From contig SICT01000002.1 in NCBI GenBank assembly GCA_009691315.1, positions 1-36,755 of the forward strand: a stretch of DNA of 36,755 nucleotides, given 5' to 3'. This DNA is from Candidatus Uhrbacteria bacterium (GTDB lineage: Bacteria > Patescibacteriota > Patescibacteriia > 2-12-FULL-60-25). A model generated the notes under the pieces. It had not been told where the DNA came from, searched no databases, and saw nothing but the letters and a program-made list of their open reading frames with translations. This document shows positions 1-8,830 of this stretch, one piece after another (positions within the stretch are counted from its first letter, which is position 1; each line of letters starts with the position of its first letter). The position numbers were made by a program, and so were the translations under genes.

Positions 1-2027
1 GGAGAATCGATTATGTTAAAGAGCTCAATCAAGAGCAGCTGCGTGTTGTGTTGGAAGGAGATGATGCGTGTTTGGTGTTGGCGGGCGCGGGGTCGGGGAA
101 AACGCGGACGCTCACGTATCGGGTGGCGTATCTTTTAGAACAGGGGGTTGATCCGGCGTCGATTTTGCTTTTGACATTTACGAATAAAGCAGCCAAAGAA
201 ATGTTGATGCGGGTTGAATCATTGGTCGGTCAGATGGGTCGTGGGATCACTGGTGGAACGTTTCATTCGGTGGCGAGCCGTATGCTCCGCGTATTTGCAA
301 ATCGGTTGGATTATCATTCTCAATTCTCCATCCTCGATTCGGAAGACTCCCGCGATCTCATCAAGGCAGTGATGAAAGATTTGTCGATTGATCCGAAAGC
401 GCGGCGTTTTCCATCGGCTTCGGTGGTACTTGATATTATTTCTTTTGCACGCAATACGCAGACCTCGATTGAAGCTTCGCTTGAAATCAAACACCCAAAT
501 TTTTATGCTTTTTCTGGAGATATCGAAGAGATTGCCCGGCAATATCAGTTACGAAAAAAATCTTCGCAAGCCATGGACTTTGATGATTTGCTAACCAATC
601 TCGCGTTGCTTCAAACAGATCCGCAAGTGGGTGAGATGTTGGCCGGACGTTTTCAGTATGTGTTGGTTGATGAATATCAAGATACGAATGCGATGCAAGC
701 GAAACTCGTAAAGGGATTTGCGCGCGTGCATGAAAATATTTTAGTGGTGGGTGATGATGCACAATCTATTTATGCGTTTCGTGGAGCTGATGTAAAAAAC
801 ATTTTGCGTTTTCCAGATGAATGGCCTGATTCAAAAATGTTTAAGCTCGTCACGAACTATCGTTCCACGCCGCAGATTCTGGAGTTAGCGAATGAGTCAC
901 TTAAAAATAATCAACAGCAATTTGAAAAGGAGCTCGTGGGCGTGCGATCAAAAGGGGACAAGCCGCATTTGGTGCCATGTGCGTCAGCCGGTCAGGAAGC
1001 ACAATATGTCGCCGAGCAAATTTTGATGTTGCGACAAGAGGGAACCTCACTTCGTAATATCGCGGTGTTGTTTCGATCAAGCGCGCATTCGCAAGCACTT
1101 GAATTTGAATTGATGAAACGTGATTTGCCATACGAATATCGCGGCGGACAAAAGTTTTTTGAACGCGCGCATATTAAGGATGTGCTGGCGTTTTTGCGCG
1201 TCGCGAATAATGTGCGTGATGAAGTCGCTTGGCTTAGGGTTTTGGGTTTGCAATCAGGAATTGGGGCCGCAACAGCGAGCGCGCTTGCGAATCAACTCAA
1301 AGAATATGTGGAGTTTGATCAGGTGATGAAAGTTGGTATGCTCCCCGCGCTCTCTACACGTGCGCAAACCGGTTGGCAAGGCTTTTTAATGATCGCAGAA
1401 CGTATGCAAGTATTGGGATCAGCTCCTGCGATGATGATCCGCGGGATATGCAAGTCACCGTATCAAGATTATTTGGAGCGTGAATATCCAAACTGGCGAG
1501 ATCGTTTGGAAGATTTGGAACAGTTGGCATTATTTGCGGAAAATTACACCGAGCTCACACCATTTCTCTCAGACATTTCTTTATACGATGAAGTGGCGGC
1601 GAAACGCGAGGAGGCAGAGGCGCAAAAAGATCCGCCAGCTGGCGGAGAGCGGCTGATTCTGTCGACGATCCATCAAGCAAAAGGTTTGGAGTGGGATAGC
1701 GTGTTCATTATTCATCTGGCTGATAACGCTTTTCCGAATCGTCGAGCGCTTGCTGAAGAGGATGGCTTAGAAGAAGAACGACGTTTGTTTTATGTAGCGG
1801 TCACGCGCGCCCGTCGGAAACTGTTTCTGACCTATCCGCTGACCTTTGGCTATGACTCACTCATGTTCAATCAGCCTAGCACCTTTATCGACGAAGTTTC
1901 ACCAAGGTTATTTGATCGGGTTGAATTGCGATCGAGTGGTTTGCAACGTTTAAAATCATCAACGGTTTGGAGAACATTAGAGGATGAAGGATTTGAAGAG
2001 CCGGGAATAGATATTAATGAATTATGA
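1..2027 (+). CDS. UvrD/PcrA-type superfamily I DNA helicase, 5'-truncated by window edge
   Basis: Walker A AGAGSGKT, VDEYQDTN, GDDAQSIYAFRGA, STIHQAKGLEWDSVF, VAVTRARRKL. Frame stays open to the left edge (…YVKELNQEQLRVVLEGDDACLVLAG, Q-motif-like), so the GTG at 48 is probably not the true start. Confidence 0.95.
   Translation, partial: RIDYVKELNQEQLRVVLEGDDACLVLAGAGSGKTRTLTYRVAYLLEQGVDPASILLLTFTNKAAKEMLMRVESLVGQMGRGITGGTFHSVASRMLRVFANRLDYHSQFSILDSEDSRDLIKAVMKDLSIDPKARRFPSASVVLDIISFARNTQTSIEASLEIKHPNFYAFSGDIEEIARQYQLRKKSSQAMDFDDLLTNLALLQTDPQVGEMLAGRFQYVLVDEYQDTNAMQAKLVKGFARVHENILVVGDDAQSIYAFRGADVKNILRFPDEWPDSKMFKLVTNYRSTPQILELANESLKNNQQQFEKELVGVRSKGDKPHLVPCASAGQEAQYVAEQILMLRQEGTSLRNIAVLFRSSAHSQALEFELMKRDLPYEYRGGQKFFERAHIKDVLAFLRVANNVRDEVAWLRVLGLQSGIGAATASALANQLKEYVEFDQVMKVGMLPALSTRAQTGWQGFLMIAERMQVLGSAPAMMIRGICKSPYQDYLEREYPNWRDRLEDLEQLALFAENYTELTPFLSDISLYDEVAAKREEAEAQKDPPAGGERLILSTIHQAKGLEWDSVFIIHLADNAFPNRRALAEEDGLEEERRLFYVAVTRARRKLFLTYPLTFGYDSLMFNQPSTFIDEVSPRLFDRVELRSSGLQRLKSSTVWRTLEDEGFEEPGIDINEL
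1631..1646. repeat. 16-bp perfect palindrome TCCGCCAGCTGGCGGA inside helicase ORF
   Basis: tccgccag/ctggcgga read directly; translated as DPPAGGE between helicase motifs. Confidence 0.7.
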
Positions 2028-3671
2028 GCTGTGATTTAAAAATTGAGGTAGTTTAAATGATAGGGAAAAAGCATCAACGGTTTCAATAAAAAGTTGTTTT
2101 AAGGTTTCCATTTCGAACAGTGTTTCTGTGCCGACGGCAATACGGACGAAAGGTGATCCGTCTCGAGACTCTGCATAACGAGCTGAAAGATAGGCGCGGG
2201 TGGTATCAAATCCAAAACTCGTTCCCGCGTTTAAATCCACGTTTTTCTTTTTTGCCTTTGACAGCAACAGCGCTAGAAAAGCGTCATAGACCAATACATG
2301 GCGAAAACCAAATTTGAAGGCAATGGTAAAAAACGCTCCATGGAAAGGGTGGCTTTTTGTCCAAGCATAGGCAGGATGGGAGGCCAGGCCTGGATATAGG
2401 ATGTTTGCAATAGGCGTCCAGGTGAGGCCACGCACGTGTTCTTCAAGGGCTTGTGAGAGTATTTGGGCGTTGCGTTCAAAGCGTGTGAAGCGCTGTTCCA
2501 ATTTTTTGCGGTTAGGTTTGGGGAGTGTAAGGGCAGAGGTATGGGCAATATTCGTTCCAAGATGCATGCGAGCATACCACATTTTTCTCGCGGTACTGCC
2601 TTGAGCAAGAATCATTCCTCCGGTGATTTGATCAAAACCAAATTGATGGAATTTGACCAAACTTTCAATTCTGATCAGGTGGATGTGTGAGAGTGTGGGA
2701 AGATAAGAAAGGGGTTGCAAAGTCGAAGAGAGGGGGGTGTTATCCAGTACGAGATACATTTTTTCTTTGATGTTCTGAGCCAGAGCTTGGATAAGGGTTG
2801 TGATATCAGGAACGGGAATCAAGGGTGTATTGCACAGCGTATCTAGAAAAAGAATCTTTGGATGATATTTTGCTACGTTATCTAGAATGGCGCTTGTATC
2901 CATTTCATTAAACCAAGTAATTTTTCCCCCAAAGAGTTGTCTCAGCACATATTTGTTTTGAAAGTAAGAATTTTCTCCAACCATAATTTTATCTTCGGGC
3001 CCGCATTCGGGGAGGAGGGCAGTGGCGACGGTTGTCATAGCGGACATACCGCTTGATGTCAGAAGGCCTTGCACCGGGAGACCAAAAACAGCATCATGAT
3101 ATTCCTGCACAAACTGTTTTTGATACCAACTGGCTTCTGCGTGCAGGTCACGTTTATAGTCATTCTCACCGCTGTGAATGATTCCGGTTTCACGTCCAGC
3201 CTGTGAGAGAAAGGAGGAATCAGATGAGGGTGATTGCCAATCCGTTGAGGTCATTAATCCGGCGCCTGTAGAAAAGAGGCTTCGAAGCTGTCTCAAGATA
3301 TTTTTTTTTAACACAAGGAGAGCATCGAAGTGCTGTCTTGTCTTGTTTTGTTCACAGGTCGTGATGGCTTCCGTGAGTTGATGGATGAGAGAATGATATC
3401 TTTGAGAAGTCGTTTCAAAATCAGCGAGGAGCTCGCGTCGCGCTTCTTCGGGAAGGATATTTTCTTGTTTTTCAATTTGAGATTTTATTTTTTCAAAGTG
3501 CTCAAGCTGTGAGGTGGCAAGAAAAATAAACATATCAAAATCTTGAACAAGATCTTGAAGTGATTGATGGAATAGAGGACCCTGCTCACTCATAGGATAG
3601 GAGATAGCGAGATCATATATTGTCTGATAGCATACGTCCATGTCTTTTTTTGGATCTCTTGCTGTCTCCAA
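2022..3671 (-). CDS. PLP-dependent Cys/Met-metabolism-type enzyme (fold type I) with extra N-terminal helical region
   Basis: SSGMSAMTTVATALLP, KILFLDTLCNTPLIPVPDI, LVLDNTPLSSTLQPL, candidate PLP lysine in IESLVKFHQFGFDQITGGMIL. Start may be TTG 3671 or ATG 3641. Confidence 0.75.
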   Translation of the reverse strand: METARDPKKDMDVCYQTIYDLAISYPMSEQGPLFHQSLQDLVQDFDMFIFLATSQLEHFEKIKSQIEKQENILPEEARRELLADFETTSQRYHSLIHQLTEAITTCEQNKTRQHFDALLVLKKNILRQLRSLFSTGAGLMTSTDWQSPSSDSSFLSQAGRETGIIHSGENDYKRDLHAEASWYQKQFVQEYHDAVFGLPVQGLLTSSGMSAMTTVATALLPECGPEDKIMVGENSYFQNKYVLRQLFGGKITWFNEMDTSAILDNVAKYHPKILFLDTLCNTPLIPVPDITTLIQALAQNIKEKMYLVLDNTPLSSTLQPLSYLPTLSHIHLIRIESLVKFHQFGFDQITGGMILAQGSTARKMWYARMHLGTNIAHTSALTLPKPNRKKLEQRFTRFERNAQILSQALEEHVRGLTWTPIANILYPGLASHPAYAWTKSHPFHGAFFTIAFKFGFRHVLVYDAFLALLLSKAKKKNVDLNAGTSFGFDTTRAYLSARYAESRDGSPFVRIAVGTETLFEMETLKQLFIETVDAFSLSFKLPQFLNHSS

Positions 3672-4581
3672 AAATCCAATTAAACTCGTAGAATTGGATC
3701 TTGGTCCGCGAAAAATTCAGATACCAGTTTTTGATCTCCAAGGGAAGAATGGGGATGGAAAAACTCTCTTGATCACTGCTGGAATGGATGGAGACGAATA
3801 CGCTGGCATGGAGGCGGCCTACCAATTCATTGAGCAGTTCAAGATGGGAGACTTTTGCGGACGCCTGATTATCATTCCCTGTTTTAATATTCCGGGGTTC
3901 GAAGCGGAGGAAAGTTTTAACCCACTGGATATGCGTCACCCAAGAGATACTTTTCCGGGAACGGCACAGGGCAAACCCACGGAGAGATTAATCTATTGGC
4001 TGATGAATGGGTATGCATCATCAGCCCACATCTGGTGTGATCTGCATGGAGGAGGTGGTACTGAAAGACTTCGTCCTTTTCTATGGATGTTTGAGACAGG
4101 TGAACCATCCATTCAACTCTTGGCAAAACAAATCATGGCTTCTCTTTCTGCTAACACAATTGTTTCGGATAAAGTTTCTCGATGGTCTAAGGCCGTGCCG
4201 CTCGCGCGTCGAGGCTGTTTGTATTTTATGGCTGAATCAGGCGATCGCAGATGTGCTGACGATGGCGCGGTTCAACATGTCAAATGGATGCACAGTGTTA
4301 TGAGCCTCCTTCATATGATCTCGCCGACACTGACAGATCAAGCTCAGCCTTCGATTGTTTTAAAAAATTTGCATTTTTTGAGAGCTGATTTTGATGGCTT
4401 TTGGAGACCGCTTCAGGATATGCCAGTTCAGATAGGCAGACACGATATCATTGGGATGAGGATGAAGATCCAAAAAGGAGTCTGGAACGAGGTTCGGATA
4501 TCTCATGCAGGTCAAATTTTATACTGGAAAGAAACTCATCGGATGAAGCGGGGAGAGATCTTGGCCGCGATCGGCTATTAA
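3640..4581 (+). CDS. Succinylglutamate desuccinylase/aspartoacylase (AstE/AspA)-like zinc deacylase
   Basis: LLITAGMDGDEYAGMEAAYQFIEQF, IPCFNIPGFE, WCDLHGGGGTERLRPFLW, C-terminal beta-rich domain. Confidence 0.7.
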   Translation: MSFFGSLAVSKNPIKLVELDLGPRKIQIPVFDLQGKNGDGKTLLITAGMDGDEYAGMEAAYQFIEQFKMGDFCGRLIIIPCFNIPGFEAEESFNPLDMRHPRDTFPGTAQGKPTERLIYWLMNGYASSAHIWCDLHGGGGTERLRPFLWMFETGEPSIQLLAKQIMASLSANTIVSDKVSRWSKAVPLARRGCLYFMAESGDRRCADDGAVQHVKWMHSVMSLLHMISPTLTDQAQPSIVLKNLHFLRADFDGFWRPLQDMPVQIGRHDIIGMRMKIQKGVWNEVRISHAGQILYWKETHRMKRGEILAAIGY

Positions 4582-4590
4582 CAATCTGTT

Positions 4591-6039
4591 ATGAGCTGGC
4601 TTTATGAGCGCCAACGATTCACATCGGAAAAAAATGGCACGATTGTCTGTACACGTGAGCTTGGTCGTTGGAGTGTGATCGTGGAGGGATATGTGGAGAG
4701 TGCGCCTTACATGAGGCATTTGTGGTGCCGCGCCTTGCAACGCGTGCCAAAAGAAGCGTGTATAAAAAAAATTTTAATTTTAGGTTTTGGCGCCGGAGGA
4801 AATATCGTTCAGTTGCATCGTCGTTATCCAGGGTGCCAGATCACAGCCATCGAATGGGATCCTGTGATGATCAAGATTGCAGATCAACTCAAGATGTACC
4901 CGCGGGAATGGCACCCGCAGATTCTCTTAGATGATGTAGAACAGGCCGTGAAAACTTTGCAAGAAAAATTTGACCTTATTCTTTTTGATATTTACACGGC
5001 AAATCGGATCCTGCCATCTGCAGGCACCTCGAGATTCGTATCTGACACGGCGCGTTTACTTGAGCCGGATGGATATCTGCTATTTAACGCGAACGTTGTG
5101 ACAGGGCCATCTGTTTTAGAATCGATTGGCCATGATTTGTGTGAACATGAGCGTTGGCGTTATCGTTGGAATACGATTGCCCTCTTCCGCCATTTTGGTC
5201 GTGGAATGATAGGCGAATCGTTACCGTCAAGTTACACACCTTATCGATCCGTGCAGACATATCTTGCGCGTGATGGTGCAGGACAGAAAAATCGTTGGGT
5301 TATTGGGGATGAGCCTCAGAGAGGAGTTCGTTGGAAGCATGGACCTTTATGGTTTGAAGCGTATCACGGAGATCGAGACCCGATCATCAAACCATTTTTA
5401 CATTGGCGGATGATTATTTGGCAACCGTTTGTTCGGCTTGATCAGCCTAAGGGCTGGCATCGTTCTTGGGTACAGATGAATCCGCATCTGACCGGTTTTG
5501 CGGAGATCAAGCACCCGGATGCTTATTGGAAATCTTGGACGGATCATGCTCAACGCCATCGTAAACGCTGGCTCAAGCAAACGGATTTTACGCTGGAGGA
5601 GGTCGATCTGGAAATATTTATCAGTGCATACAAACACAGTCCAAAACTTCTTTTATTAAAAAGAGATTTTATTCATCTTTTGAAAAAAAAGAAGCGGGCG
5701 CATGGGGATTTGCTACATTTATTTGTCGCGCGCGAACGATTAACAAATCAAATCGTGGCAGGACTTGCCGTGCTTGATATTCCTGAGGCTCAGCAATCCA
5801 TTCATATCACGGCATTTTTTCTTCCATGCGTGAAACATACGTCCGTTAACGTTGGCTTAATGGATCACTGGTTTCAGGATGCCATTAAGAAAGACCTGCG
5901 CTTTCTTGATTTTGACTTGTTTTGGGCGCCAGGGGATCCGCGTGAGTGGAAAGGGTTCTCCAAATTCAAAAGCCAGTTTGGCACGCAGTTCGTGAGGTAT
6001 CCGAATCCATTGGTGAAATTTGTGAAGAAGAACAGGTAG
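4591..6039 (+). CDS. Two-domain protein: spermidine-synthase-like SAM-binding domain plus C-terminal FemAB/GNAT-like acyltransferase-like domain
   Basis: N-term ILILGFGAGGNIVQLHRRYPGCQITAIEWDPVMIKIA and FDLILFDIY…RLLEPDGYLLFN; C-term YWKSWTDHAQRHRKRWLKQ…LFVARERLTNQIVAGLAVLD…DFDLFWAPGDPREWKGFSKFKSQFG. Confidence 0.65.
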   Translation: MSWLYERQRFTSEKNGTIVCTRELGRWSVIVEGYVESAPYMRHLWCRALQRVPKEACIKKILILGFGAGGNIVQLHRRYPGCQITAIEWDPVMIKIADQLKMYPREWHPQILLDDVEQAVKTLQEKFDLILFDIYTANRILPSAGTSRFVSDTARLLEPDGYLLFNANVVTGPSVLESIGHDLCEHERWRYRWNTIALFRHFGRGMIGESLPSSYTPYRSVQTYLARDGAGQKNRWVIGDEPQRGVRWKHGPLWFEAYHGDRDPIIKPFLHWRMIIWQPFVRLDQPKGWHRSWVQMNPHLTGFAEIKHPDAYWKSWTDHAQRHRKRWLKQTDFTLEEVDLEIFISAYKHSPKLLLLKRDFIHLLKKKKRAHGDLLHLFVARERLTNQIVAGLAVLDIPEAQQSIHITAFFLPCVKHTSVNVGLMDHWFQDAIKKDLRFLDFDLFWAPGDPREWKGFSKFKSQFGTQFVRYPNPLVKFVKKNR

Positions 6040-6042
6040 ATT

Positions 6043-6160
6043 CCTCCTCTTAGCCTAAGAGGAGGTTAGGAGGAGTTATAAAAGAAAAGGGTTATGTGGT
6101 ACCAGGTTCAATAATTTCCGGTTTATAACTCCCTCATTCCCTCTTACGTTAAGAGGGAGG
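6043..6160. repeat. Pair of inverted copies of an AACTCCCTC…CCCTCTT/AAGAGGGAG-type palindromic repeat
   Basis: cctcctcttagcctaagaggaggttaggaggagttata (6043-6080) and tataactccctcattccctcttacgttaagagggagg (6124-6160); related copy at 13211-13248. Confidence 0.65.
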
Positions 6161-6217
6161 TCTGAATCAGGTGTTTGAGGCTTGATTTTTTCATCAAAAT
6201 CGTCTAAGGTTTTGGCC

Positions 6218-7210
6218 ATGTCATTTGCTCGTGTGCGTGGCCCTGGGCAACCAGACCAAGCCTGTGATTTGATCGCCGCGGCGATTGTGGAGGAGTATGT
6301 ACGTCGTGATCCGGCTTCGTGTTTGCGTTTGCACGTGTCGGGCGGGCGCGGGGCGATTTTTGTCTCCGGCGAAGTTTCTTCCTCTGCAGATTTTGACGTC
6401 TCAGCCATTGTTCGCCGAGCGCTCGGTTCGTGTGGTGTGAATGCATTGATGGAGCCTTTTATTGCGCTTGAAGTGATGAGCCCGCGTACTGCGATTGCTC
6501 GGGCCAGTCATGAAACGGTACACGCGTTTGGTTATGTGACGACGCAAACAAATGATGGATTCCCTCGTCCAGTTTCTTTAGCCAGAGATTTTGCACGCGA
6601 ATTCGAACGTCGCCGCACGAGCGATGCCGATTGGTTTTGGTTGGGGTCAGATTATGAAGTTATGGTTCAGGAAAAAAATGATGCGCCACTTGTTATCGTT
6701 CGCGCAGAACATGTGGCAACGCAAGAAGTAGCTCAAGTGCGAGAAGCAATTTCATCACTCCTGACAACACGGGCACCAGGGATCGAAGTGCGCGTAAATC
6801 CATCTGGAGAAGAAACGTCCGCTGGACTCGCCGGTCGCATGGGCGGTTCTGGTCGTGCGAGTTCCATCGATCAATATGGAACGATGTTACCCATGAGTCC
6901 ATCAGGCGTGGGACAGCAGGCGACCCACCCGGCCAATATGGGAGCTTGGTTGTGTCGACAGGTTGCGCTTGAACTGGTTCGCCGCGGGAAAGGAAAAGCG
7001 ATCGCCGTGCATGCCATGTGGTTGCCGCTCGAATCACGTCCACACCATGTCCGCATACGAAATGAAAAAGGTGAAGATCTTGCTTCACAGATCGATTTAG
7101 AAAAATTTGATTTATCGAAAGTCCCAGAATCTTTTCTTACCCCACATCTCGTGACAGCGAGTCTTCGCCATCCGTTTGACGGTAGTGTGACTCTTCCGTG
7201 GGAGGAATAG
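6218..7210 (+). CDS. Divergent S-adenosylmethionine synthetase (MetK)-like protein
   Basis: GPGQPDQACDLIAAAIVEEYVRRDP…FVSGEVSSSADFDVSAIVRRALGSCG parallels MetK EGHPDKxADQISDAILD…GEITTSAxVD; VRVNPSGEETSAGLAGRMGGSGRASSIDQYG parallels INPTGRFxxGGxxGDxGLTGRKIIVDTYG. Confidence 0.65.
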   Translation: MSFARVRGPGQPDQACDLIAAAIVEEYVRRDPASCLRLHVSGGRGAIFVSGEVSSSADFDVSAIVRRALGSCGVNALMEPFIALEVMSPRTAIARASHETVHAFGYVTTQTNDGFPRPVSLARDFAREFERRRTSDADWFWLGSDYEVMVQEKNDAPLVIVRAEHVATQEVAQVREAISSLLTTRAPGIEVRVNPSGEETSAGLAGRMGGSGRASSIDQYGTMLPMSPSGVGQQATHPANMGAWLCRQVALELVRRGKGKAIAVHAMWLPLESRPHHVRIRNEKGEDLASQIDLEKFDLSKVPESFLTPHLVTASLRHPFDGSVTLPWEE

Positions 7211-7231
7211 AATTGTTATCATGCATTCACT

Positions 7232-7948
7232 ATGAAAAAATATGTTTTCGTGTCTTGTCTCAGTCTCGTGTTATTTGGTGCGGGATGTCAGAGCACACCA
7301 GCTTCTAAAACAACACCACCACCTGACGCGTCTGCGCCCACAGCCCCAACCGAACCCGTGGCACCAGCGCCCGCGGTTGAACCTCCTCCATCTCCATCTC
7401 CCTCTCCTCAACCTCCTCAATCACCAACTTCTTCTTCTATGCAAAAAGATACGTCTCCACTCGCGTTTCCAGGTGTCCTGCCAGCCGCTGAGGTCAATAA
7501 AAAAATTCGTATCAAGACAACGCACGGTGACATTGTGATTCAGCTCATGGCCGATCAAGGACCGAAAGCGGCCTCGAATTTTATCTATCTGGTCAAGCGT
7601 GGATTTTATGATGGAACGATTTTTCATCGGGTGATTCCTGGGTTTATGATTCAGGGTGGGGATCCAACTGGTACGGGCAGGGGAGGGCCGGGTTATCAAT
7701 TTGCCAATGACGAAGTGAAACTTCCTTATAAGGATGGGATCGTGGCTATGGCCAATGCGGGACGCGATACAAACGGTTCACAGTTTTTTATCATGGTCGC
7801 AGATTATCCCTTGCCGCCAGATTATTCGGTGTTTGGTAAAGTGGTGAGTGGTTTGGACGTGGTGCATAAAATTGCTCAAATTTCTCGGGACTCACAAGAT
7901 CGCCCAAATGAGGATGTAAAAATGATTTCTGTCACTGTTGAGCCGTAG
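7232..7948 (+). CDS. Cyclophilin-type peptidyl-prolyl cis-trans isomerase, predicted lipoprotein with Pro-rich linker
   Basis: Lipobox-like LVLFGAGC; IRIKTTHGDIVIQLMADQGPKAASNFIYLVKRGFYDGTIFHRVIPGFMIQGGDPTGTGRGGPGYQF. Confidence 0.95.
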   Translation: MKKYVFVSCLSLVLFGAGCQSTPASKTTPPPDASAPTAPTEPVAPAPAVEPPPSPSPSPQPPQSPTSSSMQKDTSPLAFPGVLPAAEVNKKIRIKTTHGDIVIQLMADQGPKAASNFIYLVKRGFYDGTIFHRVIPGFMIQGGDPTGTGRGGPGYQFANDEVKLPYKDGIVAMANAGRDTNGSQFFIMVADYPLPPDYSVFGKVVSGLDVVHKIAQISRDSQDRPNEDVKMISVTVEP

Positions 7949-7964
7949 TTCTGTATTCATTAAA

Positions 7965-8816
7965 ATGAAAAGATCTTACTTTTTTGCTTCAGGCATCTGT
8001 CTTTTGATTGTTTTAGGAGGTGCTTGGTTTGTTCGCGCTTCGATTCGTGATTTGGTGTATCAGACCAGCCAGCCCGTGCTTCCGCCACCTATTGCCTATC
8101 AGGCAACAAGTACTGATGCATTCATGCGTGTGCCTACGTCGACCGGTAGGGGCGAACCTATGCGTTCGCCCTCCGACCGAGGACAGGCGATAAAACCAGG
8201 GCAGACGCATGGGTCTGCCCCTACGACAACAAAAAAATTTCCCTCGCAAGTCAACCTCGCGATTCCATTCCTGTTGCAAGCGCCAACGCACAAATGGATC
8301 CAGCCGTATGAAGATGCCTGTGAAGAAGCGTCAGCCATCATGGTTGATGCGTATTATCGGGGACGCACGGAAAAGTATGGCGAGCAAGAAGGGGACAAAG
8401 TCATTCTGGATCTTATTGCTTATGAAAACGGTTTATTCGGTAAGTATGAATCAACGAGTGCGACTGAAACGGCTCGTTTAATCGAAAATTATTTTCCCAA
8501 TCGTCGTGTCACGGTTCACGCACCAACCAGCACACAAGAGATCAAGCAATTAGTGGCACAAAATATTCCGGTTATCGTGCCCTTGTATGGCAAGGCCCTG
8601 AATAATCCGTATTTTCGTAATGGTGGGCCGATTTACCATATGCTTGTGGTGAAAGGCTATTTGCCAGACGGACGTTTCATCACCAATGATCCAGGGATTG
8701 GTCGTGGAGCTGACTATATTTATGCGGCTGATGTATTATGGGAAGCGATGCATGATTGGAATGAGGGAGATGTGTTGAATGGTAAACCGATGATTCTGAT
8801 TGTGCGTCCGAAATAA
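7965..8816 (+). CDS. Membrane-anchored C39-like (papain-fold) peptidase family protein
   Basis: N-terminal TM; LAIPFLLQAPTHKWIQPYEDACEEASAIMVDAYYRG…HMLVVKGYLPDGRFITNDPG. Confidence 0.75.
   Translation: MKRSYFFASGICLLIVLGGAWFVRASIRDLVYQTSQPVLPPPIAYQATSTDAFMRVPTSTGRGEPMRSPSDRGQAIKPGQTHGSAPTTTKKFPSQVNLAIPFLLQAPTHKWIQPYEDACEEASAIMVDAYYRGRTEKYGEQEGDKVILDLIAYENGLFGKYESTSATETARLIENYFPNRRVTVHAPTSTQEIKQLVAQNIPVIVPLYGKALNNPYFRNGGPIYHMLVVKGYLPDGRFITNDPGIGRGADYIYAADVLWEAMHDWNEGDVLNGKPMILIVRPK
8146..8224. repeat. 79-bp palindromic (REP/MITE-like) element with GTAGGGGC…GCCCCTAC ends inside the C39-like ORF
   Basis: gtaggggcgaacctatgcgttcgccc…gggcagacgcatgggtctgcccctac: two internal hairpins and matching inverted termini. 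Confidence 0.75.
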
Positions 8817-8830
8817 TAAATAGAATTATT

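Noticed and set aside
6693-7088. 131-aa minus-strand ORF
   Set aside because: Antisense to the well-supported MetK-like gene; no recognisable motif or SD.
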